This document shows positions 52,513-61,777 of a stretch of DNA of 64,000 nt, one piece after another. How positions within the stretch are numbered: the first letter of the stretch is position 1; each line of letters opens with the position of its first letter. This DNA is from RGIG5612 sp045601405 (GTDB lineage: Bacteria; Bacillota; Clostridia; Lachnospirales; Lachnospiraceae): positions 1 to 64,000 of the forward strand of contig JAZRZO010000083.1 of the NCBI GenBank assembly GCA_045601405.1, given 5' to 3'. The position numbers were made by a program, and so were the translations under genes. The notes under the pieces are model-generated. The model searched no databases and was not told the origin of the DNA. It was given only the letters and a program-made list of their open reading frames with translations.

Positions 52513-53604
52513 TTATTTCGCCGTTATATATTCCTTTGCCGTAAGCAGCTCCGCAAGAAGGATAGCTCCGCCTGCCGCGCCTCTGACTGTATTGTGGGAA
52601 AGACCTACAAACTTATAGTCAAAGATAGTATCTTCCCTTAAACGGCCGAAGCTGACACCCATACCCTTCTGGTAATCTCTGTCGAGAACAGGCTGCGGTC
52701 TGTTATCCTCTTCAAAATACCGGATGAACGGCTTGGGAGCACTCGGGAGATCCAGCTTCTGAGGTTCTCCCTCAAAGCTTCTCCACCTCTCAAGTATCTC
52801 TTCTTTTGTCGGCTTTTTTTCAAAGTTCACAAAAACCGAAGCTGTATGTCCGTCCTGAACAGCCACTCTTATGCACTGTGCGCTTATCTTCGGCGCCTCT
52901 GCCGGAACTATCTCTCCTTTTTCCCCGTCTATATGTCCCCAGAGTCTTAACGGTTCCAGCTCACTTTTTTCTTCTTCGCCGCCGATATAAGGAATAACAT
53001 TCTCAACCATCTCAGGCCAGTCTTCAAACCTCTTGCCGGCGCCGGAAATAGCCTGATAGGTGCTTACTACCACTTCCCTGGGGCCGAACTCTTTAAGCGC
53101 GTGCAGCGCCGGTGTGTAACTCTGGATAGAACAGTTCGGCTTAACTGCAACAAATCCGCGTGTGGTTCCAAGACGTTTTTTCTGTATGTCTATTATCTTT
53201 ACATGATCCGGGTTTACCTCCGGAACTATCATCGGAACATCCGGAGTCCATCTGTGCGCAGAGTTGTTTGACACAACAGGGGTTTCGGTCTTTGCGTAAG
53301 CATCCTCGAATGCTCTTATCTCTTCCTTGGTCATATCAACCGCGCTGAAGCAGAAATCCACTTCCTTTACATTTTCTTCTATGTCGTTGATGTTTTTTAC
53401 AATCACATTTTTAAGTCTTTCCGGCATAGGAGCATCCAACTTCCACCTGCCGCCGGCAGCCTCCTCGTAGGTCTTGCCCTCGCTGCGCTCAGATGCCGCA
53501 AGCATTACAACCTCAAACCAGGGATGTCCCTCTAAAAGCGTTACGAAACGCTGTCCTACCATACCGGTCGCGCCTAATATACCTACTCTCAGCTTCTTGT
53601 ACAT
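52513..53604 (-). CDS. asd: Aspartate-semialdehyde dehydrogenase
   Basis: 363 aa. Makes aspartate semialdehyde for lysine, DAP, threonine and methionine synthesis, NADPH dependent. It is of the archaeal/fungal-like class, judged from 'GILGATGMVGQRFVTLLEGHPWFEV' and 'VAVKPNCSIQSYTPALHAL', where Cys is the acyl nucleophile. The catalytic His lies in 'RIAVQDGHTASVFVNF'-type context (as seen, 'CIRVAVQDGHTA'). Placed between the gyrA-like gene and gltX. Confidence 0.94.
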   Translation of the reverse strand: MYKKLRVGILGATGMVGQRFVTLLEGHPWFEVVMLAASERSEGKTYEEAAGGRWKLDAPMPERLKNVIVKNINDIEENVKEVDFCFSAVDMTKEEIRAFEDAYAKTETPVVSNNSAHRWTPDVPMIVPEVNPDHVKIIDIQKKRLGTTRGFVAVKPNCSIQSYTPALHALKEFGPREVVVSTYQAISGAGKRFEDWPEMVENVIPYIGGEEEKSELEPLRLWGHIDGEKGEIVPAEAPKISAQCIRVAVQDGHTASVFVNFEKKPTKEEILERWRSFEGEPQKLDLPSAPKPFIRYFEEDNRPQPVLDRDYQKGMGVSFGRLREDTIFDYKFVGLSHNTVRGAAGGAILLAELLTAKEYITAK

Positions 53605-53693
53605 TTTTCTTCCCTCTTTCTCTTTTTTTAATTGATATCGCTAAAGATTAATGATAAAGCCGCACTACACAATAATCAATGATAACATTTCAT

Positions 53694-56162
53694 TTATGAT
53701 CTCAGCTTTGTGCCTTTGGTATCTCTTTTTGCGAGCTTAAGCTTCATAAGCTCCACATCTTTTCCGCGGTAGTTTATCGTTGTCTTGTCGCCAAAGCCAA
53801 CAATATAAAGCTTGTCTATCTCATCGCCGTCGCCCAGCTTTATTCCTCTTACTCCTACAGCTCCTTTTTTCTTTTCAGGAACCTCGTTAAGCCTGAACCT
53901 CAGGAAAACTCCATCCTTGGTCTGGATAACAGCCATTTTGCTTGTCTCAAACTTTGGTTTATCCACCTTTTTCCCGGTCTCTGCTTTTTGGCCTTCTTCA
54001 TCATCCAGCCCTACTATGCTGCTGCTTCCGTCATTGATGTCGATAAACTCAAATGTCAGCTGCGAATCTTCAGGCTCAGTGAAAGGGCTTATTCCATCGT
54101 CATATCCGCCTGTAATAGCGATCTCTTCTTCCTCTTCCGGCTCTCCCGCATAAACCTTCTGTCTTGTCGCGTCAAAAAGCTCTATGCTTATCACCTTATC
54201 ACCCTCATTCAGCTTTGTGGCAGCGGCGGAAAGCCTTGTCATATCAAACTCGGAGGCATCCACGAATTTCATCATCCCCATCGATGTCGAAAAGAGCATC
54301 ATATGCATCTTAAGCCTGCTCAGCGGGCAGATCTGTATGATGTCCTCCGTTGCGCTTGTATAGTTACAGAGATTATCTATCGGCACCCCCTTGTCCTTCG
54401 GCTTCCTGACCGGAACCTTGAGCACCTTGAGCTGATGAACCATGCCGTTCTGCGTGAATATGCATATCCTGTCCGTATTCATGCAGGACATCACATATTT
54501 GTTTTCCTCATCTATGACCGCAGAGTTCTTCTCATATGCAGAAGGCTCTATCACCTTAGCGTATCCGAAGCGGTCCATAAGGAACACAACCTCCTGTTCC
54601 TTCACCTTTTCCTCTTCATAAACGGCTGCCGCGGCATCAACTATCTCCGTTCTTCTTTCAAAGCCGTATTCTTTTTTGATGGCTTCAAGGTCTTTTATGA
54701 TAACCTTTCTCATCGCGTTTTTTTCGCTCAGGATCTTTTCAAACTCAGAGATCTCTTTTAAAAGCTTTTCATACTCTTCCCTGAGCTGCATTATCTCAAG
54801 CCCTATGAGCTTTGCAAGGCGAAGATCAAGGATCGCCTGTGCCTGCTTTTCCGAAAATGAAAGAACTGATGCCTCCTGCCTCGATGACTCGCTTTTAAAA
54901 TTTATGTCCTTTGTTTCTCCGCTCATAAGGCAGGCCTTAGCCTGTTTTATCTCCCGGGAGCCTCTGATGACCTCTATTATCAGGTCGATGATATCACATG
55001 CCTTTATAAGCCCCTCTTTTATTTCCTTCTGTTCCTTGTCCTTTGCCAGAAGAGTGTTGTACTTTCTTGTGTTTATCTCATACTGGAAGTCCACACACGC
55101 CTTAAGGATATCCTTTAAGCCCATTACCTCCGGCTTTCCATCTGCTATCGCAAGCATATTAACACCAAAGGTATCTTCGAGCCTTGTCTTTTTATAGAGC
55201 ATATTCTCTATCTTCTCAGGATTCGCGCCCTTCTTCAGCTCTATTACTATCCTTGTTCCCTCTTTTGATGATTCGTTGGATACATCCGAGATATCTGTTG
55301 TTTTTTTACTCTCTGCCAGGTCACATACGTCCAGGATGAATTTCCCTATGTTGGCTCCCACCATGGTATAAGGGATCTCGGTTATCACCAGCTTGTCTTT
55401 GTCAGACTTTCTTCTGCCTTTCTCCAGAACAACCTTTCCTCTGAGTTTGATCTTTCCGCTTCCCGTTTCATATATTTCTTTCAGGTCGGATTTATTGGTT
55501 ACAATGCCTCCTGTCGGAAAGTCCGGTCCGGGCAGAATCTCCATCAGCTCATCAGTGCTTATGCTGTTCTTTTTCATATACGCGATCATTGCGTCGATTA
55601 CTTCATTGAGGTTATGTGTAGGGATGCTTGTTGTCATACCTACCGCAATACCCTCCGCCCCGTTGATAAGGATGTTTGGAACCCTTACCGGGAGCACCTC
55701 CGGCTCTTTTTCCGTTTCGTCAAAGTTTGGCACGAAATCCACAACATCTTTATCAAGGTCCGCAAGATAAACATCCTGCGTAAACTTTTCAAGGCGGGCT
55801 TCCGTGTACCTCATTGCCGCCGCGCTGTCGCCTTCTATCGAGCCGAAGTTTCCGTGTCCGTCAACAAGCGGCATTCCTTTTTTGAAGTCCTGCTCCATTA
55901 CCACGAGTGTCTCGTAAATCGATGAATCACCATGAGGATGATACTTACCCATGGCATCTCCGACTATACGGGCCGACTTCCTGTGGGGCCTGTCGCTCTT
56001 AAGGCCCAGCTGACTCATCGCATAAAGCACGCGGCGCTGCACAGGCTTAAGTCCGTCCCGCACATCCGGCACAGCTCTGGCGCAGATAACACTCATGGCA
56101 TAGTCGATGTATGACTTTTGCATTACGTCTGAATATTCACTGTTAATTATCTTTTCCGGCAT
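53694..56162 (-). CDS. Type IIA topoisomerase subunit A (GyrA/ParC-like)
   Basis: 822 aa. The DNA breakage-reunion domain is intact, with 'RAVPDVRDGLKPVQRR', the drug-binding region 'HPHGDSSIYETLV' and catalytic Tyr119 in 'AAAMRYTEARL'. The C-terminal beta-pinwheel is present but the GyrA box QRRGGKG is not; the matching site reads 'RKPKDKGVP', and a Glu/Asp-rich insertion (about 680-760) interrupts the pinwheel. This favours a ParC-like decatenase or a divergent gyrase rather than the main gyrase. It follows its B subunit by 37 bases. Confidence 0.92.
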   Translation of the reverse strand: MPEKIINSEYSDVMQKSYIDYAMSVICARAVPDVRDGLKPVQRRVLYAMSQLGLKSDRPHRKSARIVGDAMGKYHPHGDSSIYETLVVMEQDFKKGMPLVDGHGNFGSIEGDSAAAMRYTEARLEKFTQDVYLADLDKDVVDFVPNFDETEKEPEVLPVRVPNILINGAEGIAVGMTTSIPTHNLNEVIDAMIAYMKKNSISTDELMEILPGPDFPTGGIVTNKSDLKEIYETGSGKIKLRGKVVLEKGRRKSDKDKLVITEIPYTMVGANIGKFILDVCDLAESKKTTDISDVSNESSKEGTRIVIELKKGANPEKIENMLYKKTRLEDTFGVNMLAIADGKPEVMGLKDILKACVDFQYEINTRKYNTLLAKDKEQKEIKEGLIKACDIIDLIIEVIRGSREIKQAKACLMSGETKDINFKSESSRQEASVLSFSEKQAQAILDLRLAKLIGLEIMQLREEYEKLLKEISEFEKILSEKNAMRKVIIKDLEAIKKEYGFERRTEIVDAAAAVYEEEKVKEQEVVFLMDRFGYAKVIEPSAYEKNSAVIDEENKYVMSCMNTDRICIFTQNGMVHQLKVLKVPVRKPKDKGVPIDNLCNYTSATEDIIQICPLSRLKMHMMLFSTSMGMMKFVDASEFDMTRLSAAATKLNEGDKVISIELFDATRQKVYAGEPEEEEEIAITGGYDDGISPFTEPEDSQLTFEFIDINDGSSSIVGLDDEEGQKAETGKKVDKPKFETSKMAVIQTKDGVFLRFRLNEVPEKKKGAVGVRGIKLGDGDEIDKLYIVGFGDKTTINYRGKDVELMKLKLAKRDTKGTKLRS

Positions 56163-56199
56163 ATATTACTCCTGTTTGTTTATATTTATCCCTCCGATA

Positions 56200-58122
56200 C
56201 TACACATCAAGCTCCGCCAGCACAGCACTATCGTGGATGAATTTCTTACGGGGCGCAACATCAGATCCCATAAGCATCTCAGTAACCTCCGAAGCCAGCC
56301 TTGCGTCATCTATCTCCACCTTTTTCAGCACCCTGTTTTCAGGGTCAAGCGTCGTCTCCCATAGCTGTTCGGCATCCATCTCTCCAAGCCCCTTGTACCT
56401 TTGAAGGATAAAATCCCCCTTGTGGCTTTCTTTATATTTATCAAGCGCCGCATCATCATAAAGGTATTCCTCCTCACCCTTTTTCGGTATTGCCTTGTAC
56501 AGCGGCGGTGTAGCCAGAAATACATGCCCTGCCTGGATAAGCTCCGGCATAAAGCGGTAGAAAAACGTGAGAAGCAGCGTTGAGATATGGGCTCCGTCCA
56601 CATCCGCATCCGTCATAATGATTATTTTGTTGTATCGCAGCTTTGAAATGTCAAAATCGTTTCCGTAGCCCTCGGAGAAACCGCAGCCGAATGCCTGTAT
56701 CATTGTCTTTATCTCGGCATTCGCAAGCACCTTATCCATAGTAGCCTTTTCCACGTTAAGTATCTTGCCTCTTATGGGAAGGATGGCCTGAGTTCTTCTG
56801 TTCCTGGCGGTTTTCGCGCTGCCGCCGGCGGAATCGCCCTCCACTATGAATACCTCGCACTCTTCAGGCTTTCTGCTCTCGCAGTTAGCAAGCTTTCCGT
56901 TCCCCTCCATAACGAACTTACTTTTCGTAAGCATATTCGTTTTTGTCTTTTCCTCTGCCTTTCTTATCTTCGCGCTCTTTTCAGCGCATGCTATGGTGTC
57001 CTTTAATATCTCAATATTCTTATCAAAATATCTTTCCAGTTCCACGCCTGTGATATCAGATGTTATCTTCTGCGCATCCGGATTGTCCAGCTTGGTCTTG
57101 GTCTGTCCCTCAAAACGCGGATCAGGATGCTTAACAGCAACAATGGCAGTCATCCCGCATCTTGCGTCAGCACCGGTAAAATTGCCGTCCTTTTCCTTTA
57201 AAATGCCAAGCTCTCTAGCGTAGTTATTTATCAGCTGAGTGAAGCGCGCTTTAAAACCAGTGATATGCGTGCCGCCCTCCTGCGTATAAATATTGTTGCA
57301 GAAGCCCAGGATGTTTTCCTGGAAGTCATTGGTGAACTGAAAGGCAGCCTCAAGCTCTATCCCCTCTTCTTTGCCCTTGAAATATACAACAGGAGCAACT
57401 GCCTCTTTTCCGGCGTTGAGGTCATTGATATACGCAACAAGGCCATCGCTTTCATGGAAGACGACTTCCTCTTCCTCGCTGAATCTTTTATTGATGAACT
57501 TTATAGTCAGTTCAGGATTGAGATATGCAGTCTCATGAAGTCTGCTCTTGATTGCATCAGCCTTGAAATATGTCTTTTCAAATATCTCCCCATCCGGCAT
57601 AAAAGAAACTGTAGTCCCCGTATCATTTTTTCTGCAGGTCCCCGTCTCCTGAAGGTCAGAGGTCTTGACCCCCCTCTCAAACCGCTGGTGATACACCTTT
57701 CCGTCTTTTTTTATGCTGACTTCAAGCCATGTGCTCAGGGCATTTACAACAGACGCGCCCACACCGTGAAGACCGCCGGATATCTTATAGTTTCCGTCTC
57801 CGAACTTTCCTCCGGCATGCAGCATGGTGAACACAACTTCAACGGCAGGCAGCCCTGTTTTCTTGTTGACGCCAACAGGTATACCCCTTCCGTTATCGGC
57901 TATCGTGACAGAGCCGTCCCCGTTCAGAGTTATGCTTATGTCTGTACAATACCCCGCAAGGTGCTCATCCACCGCGTTGTCCACTATCTCATAGATCAGG
58001 TGGTTCAGGCCTTTGGTCGAAACGCTCCCGATATACATTCCGGGTCTTCTGCGAACAGCCTCCAGGCCTTCAAGTATTGTTATCGCGTCAGCATTGTAGT
58101 TGTTTTCTTTATTAGCCGCCAT
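56200..58122 (-). CDS. Type IIA topoisomerase subunit B (GyrB/ParE-like)
   Basis: 640 aa ATPase subunit. The GHKL ATP site is visible in 'EIVDNAVDEHLAGY', 'DNGRGIPVGV' and 'GGLHGVGASVVNAL'. The TOPRIM part has 'EGDSAGGSAKTARNRRTQAILPIRGK' (split here for length: EGDSAGGSAKT, then PIRGKILNVEKA) and the metal site 'DADVDGAHI'. The C-terminal 'QRYKGLGEMDAEQLWETT' is typical. It partners with the subunit A encoded next. The pair is not beside dnaA/dnaN/recF, so the main gyrase is probably elsewhere. Confidence 0.93.
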   Translation of the reverse strand: MAANKENNYNADAITILEGLEAVRRRPGMYIGSVSTKGLNHLIYEIVDNAVDEHLAGYCTDISITLNGDGSVTIADNGRGIPVGVNKKTGLPAVEVVFTMLHAGGKFGDGNYKISGGLHGVGASVVNALSTWLEVSIKKDGKVYHQRFERGVKTSDLQETGTCRKNDTGTTVSFMPDGEIFEKTYFKADAIKSRLHETAYLNPELTIKFINKRFSEEEEVVFHESDGLVAYINDLNAGKEAVAPVVYFKGKEEGIELEAAFQFTNDFQENILGFCNNIYTQEGGTHITGFKARFTQLINNYARELGILKEKDGNFTGADARCGMTAIVAVKHPDPRFEGQTKTKLDNPDAQKITSDITGVELERYFDKNIEILKDTIACAEKSAKIRKAEEKTKTNMLTKSKFVMEGNGKLANCESRKPEECEVFIVEGDSAGGSAKTARNRRTQAILPIRGKILNVEKATMDKVLANAEIKTMIQAFGCGFSEGYGNDFDISKLRYNKIIIMTDADVDGAHISTLLLTFFYRFMPELIQAGHVFLATPPLYKAIPKKGEEEYLYDDAALDKYKESHKGDFILQRYKGLGEMDAEQLWETTLDPENRVLKKVEIDDARLASEVTEMLMGSDVAPRKKFIHDSAVLAELDV

Positions 58123-58130
58123 TTAAGCTC

Positions 58131-59135
58131 CTATCTTATAAGTTCGGGAAAGCCCACCTTTTTCTGGACCTTCCTTAAGGTTTTGTTTGCGAAATAATTT
58201 GCCTTTTCGGCGTTTTCCTTTATGATCCTGTCCACATAATCTTTATTCTTCTCAAGGTCGCTGAATTTCTCACGGATAGGCAACATAACATCGGCAACCG
58301 CCTCTCCAACAGCAAGCTTAAAATCACCATACCCCCTGCCATCAAATTCTTTTTCTATCTCCGGCATAGTCTTTCCGGTGCATGATGAGTATATCTCCAT
58401 AAGATTTGAAACGCCCGGCTTATCCTCACTGTATCTTACGCATGTCTCGGAATCCGTGACAGCTCGTTTCAGCTTTCTAATTATGGTGTCTTTATCATCC
58501 AGCATCAGAACATAAGCGTTGGCATTCTCATCAGACTTGCTCATTTTCTTCTCCGGCTCCTGAAGACTCATGATCTTGCTTCCCGCCTTGCCCAGATAAA
58601 CCTGCGGAACTGTAAATACATCCCCGTATATGGCGTTGAAACGCTCCGCTATGTCTCTTGTCAGCTCCAGATGCTGTTTCTGATCCACACCCACAGGCAC
58701 ATGATCCGCCTGAAAAAGGAGTATGTCCGCGGCCATAAGAACCGGGTAGGTGTAAAGTCCGGCGTTTATGTTATCCGAATGTTTGCCGGACTTGTCTTTG
58801 AACTGAGTCATACGGTTAAGCTCACCCATATAAGTGTAGCAGTTGAGTATCCATGCAAGCTCAGCATGGGCAGGAACATGACTCTGGTAGTAGAGGCAGT
58901 TTTTCTCCGGATCGATCCCCGCCGCGATATAAAGCATTATAAGCATTCTCGCGTTTTTTCTGAGCTCAGCCGGATCCTGCCTCACCGTCAGGGAATGTTC
59001 ATTCGCAACAGCAAAAAAACATTCATATTCATCGCACAGATTCACCCAGTTTTTAAGGGCTCCAAGATAATTACCTATCGTCAGGTTTCCTGTTGCCTGC
59101 ATTCCGCTGTATAGAACTTTTTTATCTCCGATCAT
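58131..59135 (-). CDS. trpS: Tryptophanyl-tRNA synthetase
   Basis: 334 aa class I synthetase, usual length. The HIGH-like motif is 'GNLTIGNYLGAL' and the KMSKS motif 'KKMSKSDEN'. 'DILLFQADHVPVGVDQKQHLELTRDIA' is characteristic of TrpRS. It overlaps the folA end by 14 bases and is followed by gyrB-like after 8 bases. No T-box leader, since it lies inside an operon. Confidence 0.97.
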   Translation of the reverse strand: MIGDKKVLYSGMQATGNLTIGNYLGALKNWVNLCDEYECFFAVANEHSLTVRQDPAELRKNARMLIMLYIAAGIDPEKNCLYYQSHVPAHAELAWILNCYTYMGELNRMTQFKDKSGKHSDNINAGLYTYPVLMAADILLFQADHVPVGVDQKQHLELTRDIAERFNAIYGDVFTVPQVYLGKAGSKIMSLQEPEKKMSKSDENANAYVLMLDDKDTIIRKLKRAVTDSETCVRYSEDKPGVSNLMEIYSSCTGKTMPEIEKEFDGRGYGDFKLAVGEAVADVMLPIREKFSDLEKNKDYVDRIIKENAEKANYFANKTLRKVQKKVGFPELIR

Positions 59136-59652
59136 AATCTCTTCCCTTTTCTGTTAAATAGTCCTTTCTTCTAACATATTCCCTGAAATAGTATATAACA
59201 TCAAAGTGTGTCTGCTCTTCAGATTCGCTTGCCAGTACCCATTCAGGCAGCTTGTTCAGATCAGGCATAAACGCATCTGCCTGGTATGAGTAATCTATAA
59301 AAGTTATAAGGGCTTCATCGCAATACGGAAGCATCTGCTCGTATACCTGCGCGCCTCCGGCCACATATATATCGGTCCCGTACTTTTTGGCTTCCTCCAG
59401 AGCCTCTTCCACAGACGCAACTACTGTCACGCCGTTTGCCTTATATTCGGGATCTCTTGTAAGTATGATATTCACTCTTCCCGCCAGAGGCTGCCCCTGG
59501 GGAAGACTTTCCAGGGTCTTTCTTCCCATTATGACCACAGTATCTCTTGTGGTCTGTCTGAAAAATCTCATGTCATCCGGTATGCTCGTCAGGAGTTTCC
59601 CCCCTTTTCCGATCCCCCAGTTCCTGTCTGCTGCCGCAATCAATCTGATCAT
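59122..59652 (-). CDS. folA: Dihydrofolate reductase
   Basis: 176 aa. Reduces dihydrofolate to tetrahydrofolate with NADPH. 'LIAAADRNWGIGKGGKLLTSIPDDMRFFRQTT' carries the folate-site Asp; 'VIMGRKTLESLP' and 'YVAGGAQVYEQMLPYCDEALIT' are NADPH and family motifs. The usual neighbour thyA is not in the window. First gene of the folA-trpS-gyrB/gyrA-like-asd run. Confidence 0.95.
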   Translation of the reverse strand: MIRLIAAADRNWGIGKGGKLLTSIPDDMRFFRQTTRDTVVIMGRKTLESLPQGQPLAGRVNIILTRDPEYKANGVTVVASVEEALEEAKKYGTDIYVAGGAQVYEQMLPYCDEALITFIDYSYQADAFMPDLNKLPEWVLASESEEQTHFDVIYYFREYVRRKDYLTEKGRDYDRR

Positions 59653-59760
59653 ATTTTTCTCCGTTTTTATAGAAATTCAGTTATTCCGGCGTACAAAAAT
59701 AAACGCCAGAATAAAGCTTAATAGATAATAGCAAAAAAATGGTGTTAAATCAACGAAAAA

Positions 59761-59775
59761 ACCACAATATGTGGT
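59761..59775. promoter_or_regulatory. Perfect palindrome upstream of folA
   Basis: ACCACAATATGTGGT, a perfect 6-3-6 inverted repeat, about 110 bases upstream of folA in the 224-base gap after prfA. Extended by one base downstream it resembles the NrdR box consensus at roughly 13 of 16 positions, but only one copy was seen. The rest of the gap (59653-59876) is AT-rich with no gene. Confidence 0.35.
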
Positions 59776-59822
59776 GTTTGCACGGTGTTTCCGTACTAAA
59801 CTTTGTATGCACTTATAGCCGA

Positions 59823-59874
59823 AAAAAGATCGTCACAACCGGCTTTTGAAGCTATGCTTCATCGCTTTATCCGG
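59823..59874 (-). terminator. Weak terminator after prfA
   Basis: Stem GAAGC/GCTTC inside an outer CCGG pairing, then, about ten bases on, a run of six T on the minus strand. Geometry is not ideal. Confidence 0.35.
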
Positions 59875-59876
59875 CA

Positions 59877-60944
59877 TTAAGCTGACGCGGACAGCTTCGC
59901 AGCCTGATCTGCCGCGATACAGTTATCTACAAGTTCAAATATGTCGCCGTCCAATATGCTGTCCAGTTTATATGATGTGAAATTAATGCGGTGGTCGGTA
60001 ACCCGCCCCTGAGGGAAGTTATATGTTTTGATCTTCTCGCTGCGGTCCCCTGTTCCCACCTGCGACCTTCTTGCCGCTGCTTCTTCCGACTGTTTTTTCT
60101 GAAGCTCCATGTCATAGAGCCTGCTTTTTAGCACCTTAAGTGCCTTATCCTTGTTTTTAAGCTGGCTCTTTTCATCCTGACATGAGACCACGATGCCTGT
60201 CGGGATATGTGTCAGTCTTACGGCCGAGTCCGTGGTATTTACGCACTGCCCACCATTGCCTGATGCTCTGAAGACATCAAACTTGCAGTCATTCATGTCT
60301 ATTTCCACATCCACATCTTCAGCCTCAGGCATTACAGCAACAGTTGCCGTTGAGGTATGGATACGGCCCCCGCTTTCCGTAACGGGAACTCTCTGCACAC
60401 GGTGCACCCCGCTTTCATACTTAAGCTTAGAATACGCGCCCGTACCATTAATCATGAACACAACTTCTTTCACTCCGCCGATCCCCATTTCATTGATAGA
60501 GATCAACTCGCTTTTCCAGCCGTTCCGCTCCGCGTACCGGCAGTACATTCTGTAAAGTTCGGCAGCAAAGAGCGCGGCTTCATCACCGCCCGCGCCGGCA
60601 CGTATCTCCATTATGACATTCTTATCGTCATTTTCATCCTTGGGAAGCAGAAGTATCTTTATCTCCTCTTCCAGGGAGGCAACATCTTTCTTAGCCTGTG
60701 TCAGTTCCTCCTTAGCAAGCTCCTTCAGTTCTTCGTCGCTTTCGTTATCAAGTATGTCAAGACTGTCCAGCACAGTCTGCTTTGCCCTTGAGTACTTATT
60801 ATATGCCTCCACGATAGGAAGGAGCTCACTCTGCTCCTTCATCAGCTTTTTGAAGTTATTCTGATCAGAAGCTGTCTTCGGATCTTCCAGCTCTTTTAAG
60901 ACTTCATCATATCTTTTAGCTATTGACTCTAATTTATCTAACAT
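59877..60944 (-). CDS. prfA: Peptide chain release factor 1
   Basis: 355 aa. Terminates translation at UAA and UAG. The catalytic GGQ lies in 'ASGNGGQCVNTTDSAVRLTH'. 'RRSQVGTGDRSEKIKTYNFPQGRVTDHRI' is typical of RF1. A GTG at 60950 is in frame, but the ATG at 60944 has GAGG five bases before it. It overlaps prmC, whose product methylates the GGQ glutamine; the prfA-prmC pair is conserved, here with prmC first. Confidence 0.96.
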   Translation of the reverse strand: MLDKLESIAKRYDEVLKELEDPKTASDQNNFKKLMKEQSELLPIVEAYNKYSRAKQTVLDSLDILDNESDEELKELAKEELTQAKKDVASLEEEIKILLLPKDENDDKNVIMEIRAGAGGDEAALFAAELYRMYCRYAERNGWKSELISINEMGIGGVKEVVFMINGTGAYSKLKYESGVHRVQRVPVTESGGRIHTSTATVAVMPEAEDVDVEIDMNDCKFDVFRASGNGGQCVNTTDSAVRLTHIPTGIVVSCQDEKSQLKNKDKALKVLKSRLYDMELQKKQSEEAAARRSQVGTGDRSEKIKTYNFPQGRVTDHRINFTSYKLDSILDGDIFELVDNCIAADQAAKLSASA

Positions 60945-61777
60945 TTCCACCTCGCTGTAACCACACGGTCAAGGCCTGCGTAATCTTTGATCACCTCTAT
61001 ATTTTCAAAACCGCTTTCCTTAAGCATCGAAGTAACTGCCTTTGCCTGTCCGGATCCTATCTCAAGCAGGAGCACACCTTCAGGCTTTATAAAAAATCCG
61101 GCATCTTTTATGAGTCTTTTGTATATATCAAGCCCGTCCGGTCCTGCTTTCAGCGCAAGCTCCGGCTCGTGAACTTTTATTTCCGGCATCAGTCCGTCAT
61201 ATTCCTGATCGCTCACATACGGGGGATTGGATATGATAACATCAAACTTTGCATTACGGTCCAGATCACCGAACAGATCGCTCTTTTTGAAGCCGATCCT
61301 GCACCTGTGTTTTCTGGCATTTTCCATAGCCAGCTCAAGCGCGGCTTCTGATATGTCCACTGCCACCGGCTTGATATCAGGCCTGTGACGCTGCATCGAT
61401 ATGGCAATACAGCCGCTTCCCGTACACATATCCAGAACGTCGGCGTTTCCAGGCGTAAGCCTTAGCGCCTTCTCAACCATCACCTCGGTATCCTGCCTCG
61501 GGATGAGCACATTTTCGTTCACCATGAACGGCAGTCCCATAAATTCACATATTCCTGTTATATACTGACAGGGCTCATGTGCCGCCCTTCTTTCTATCAG
61601 TTTTTTATAGCTGTCAAACTGCTCCTGAGTGATCTCTTTATCCTTATAAAGAACATACATACTCCGGTTTATGCCGGAGGCCTTTTCCAGAAGAAGAAAT
61701 GCATCTGTTTTCGCATCTTCTATCTGTGCCGCCCGGAGCGTTCTCACCGCGTGTTCAAGCACGTCTTCTACAACCAT
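60938..61777 (-). CDS. prmC: Release factor glutamine methyltransferase PrmC
   Basis: 279 aa. SAM-dependent enzyme that methylates the Gln of the release factor GGQ motif. A helical N-terminal domain is followed by 'VLDMCTGSGCIAISM' (SAM) and 'VIISNPPYV' (catalytic NPPY). Overlaps prfA by 7 bases and DUF1385 by 10. Confidence 0.96.
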   Translation of the reverse strand: MVVEDVLEHAVRTLRAAQIEDAKTDAFLLLEKASGINRSMYVLYKDKEITQEQFDSYKKLIERRAAHEPCQYITGICEFMGLPFMVNENVLIPRQDTEVMVEKALRLTPGNADVLDMCTGSGCIAISMQRHRPDIKPVAVDISEAALELAMENARKHRCRIGFKKSDLFGDLDRNAKFDVIISNPPYVSDQEYDGLMPEIKVHEPELALKAGPDGLDIYKRLIKDAGFFIKPEGVLLLEIGSGQAKAVTSMLKESGFENIEVIKDYAGLDRVVTARWKC

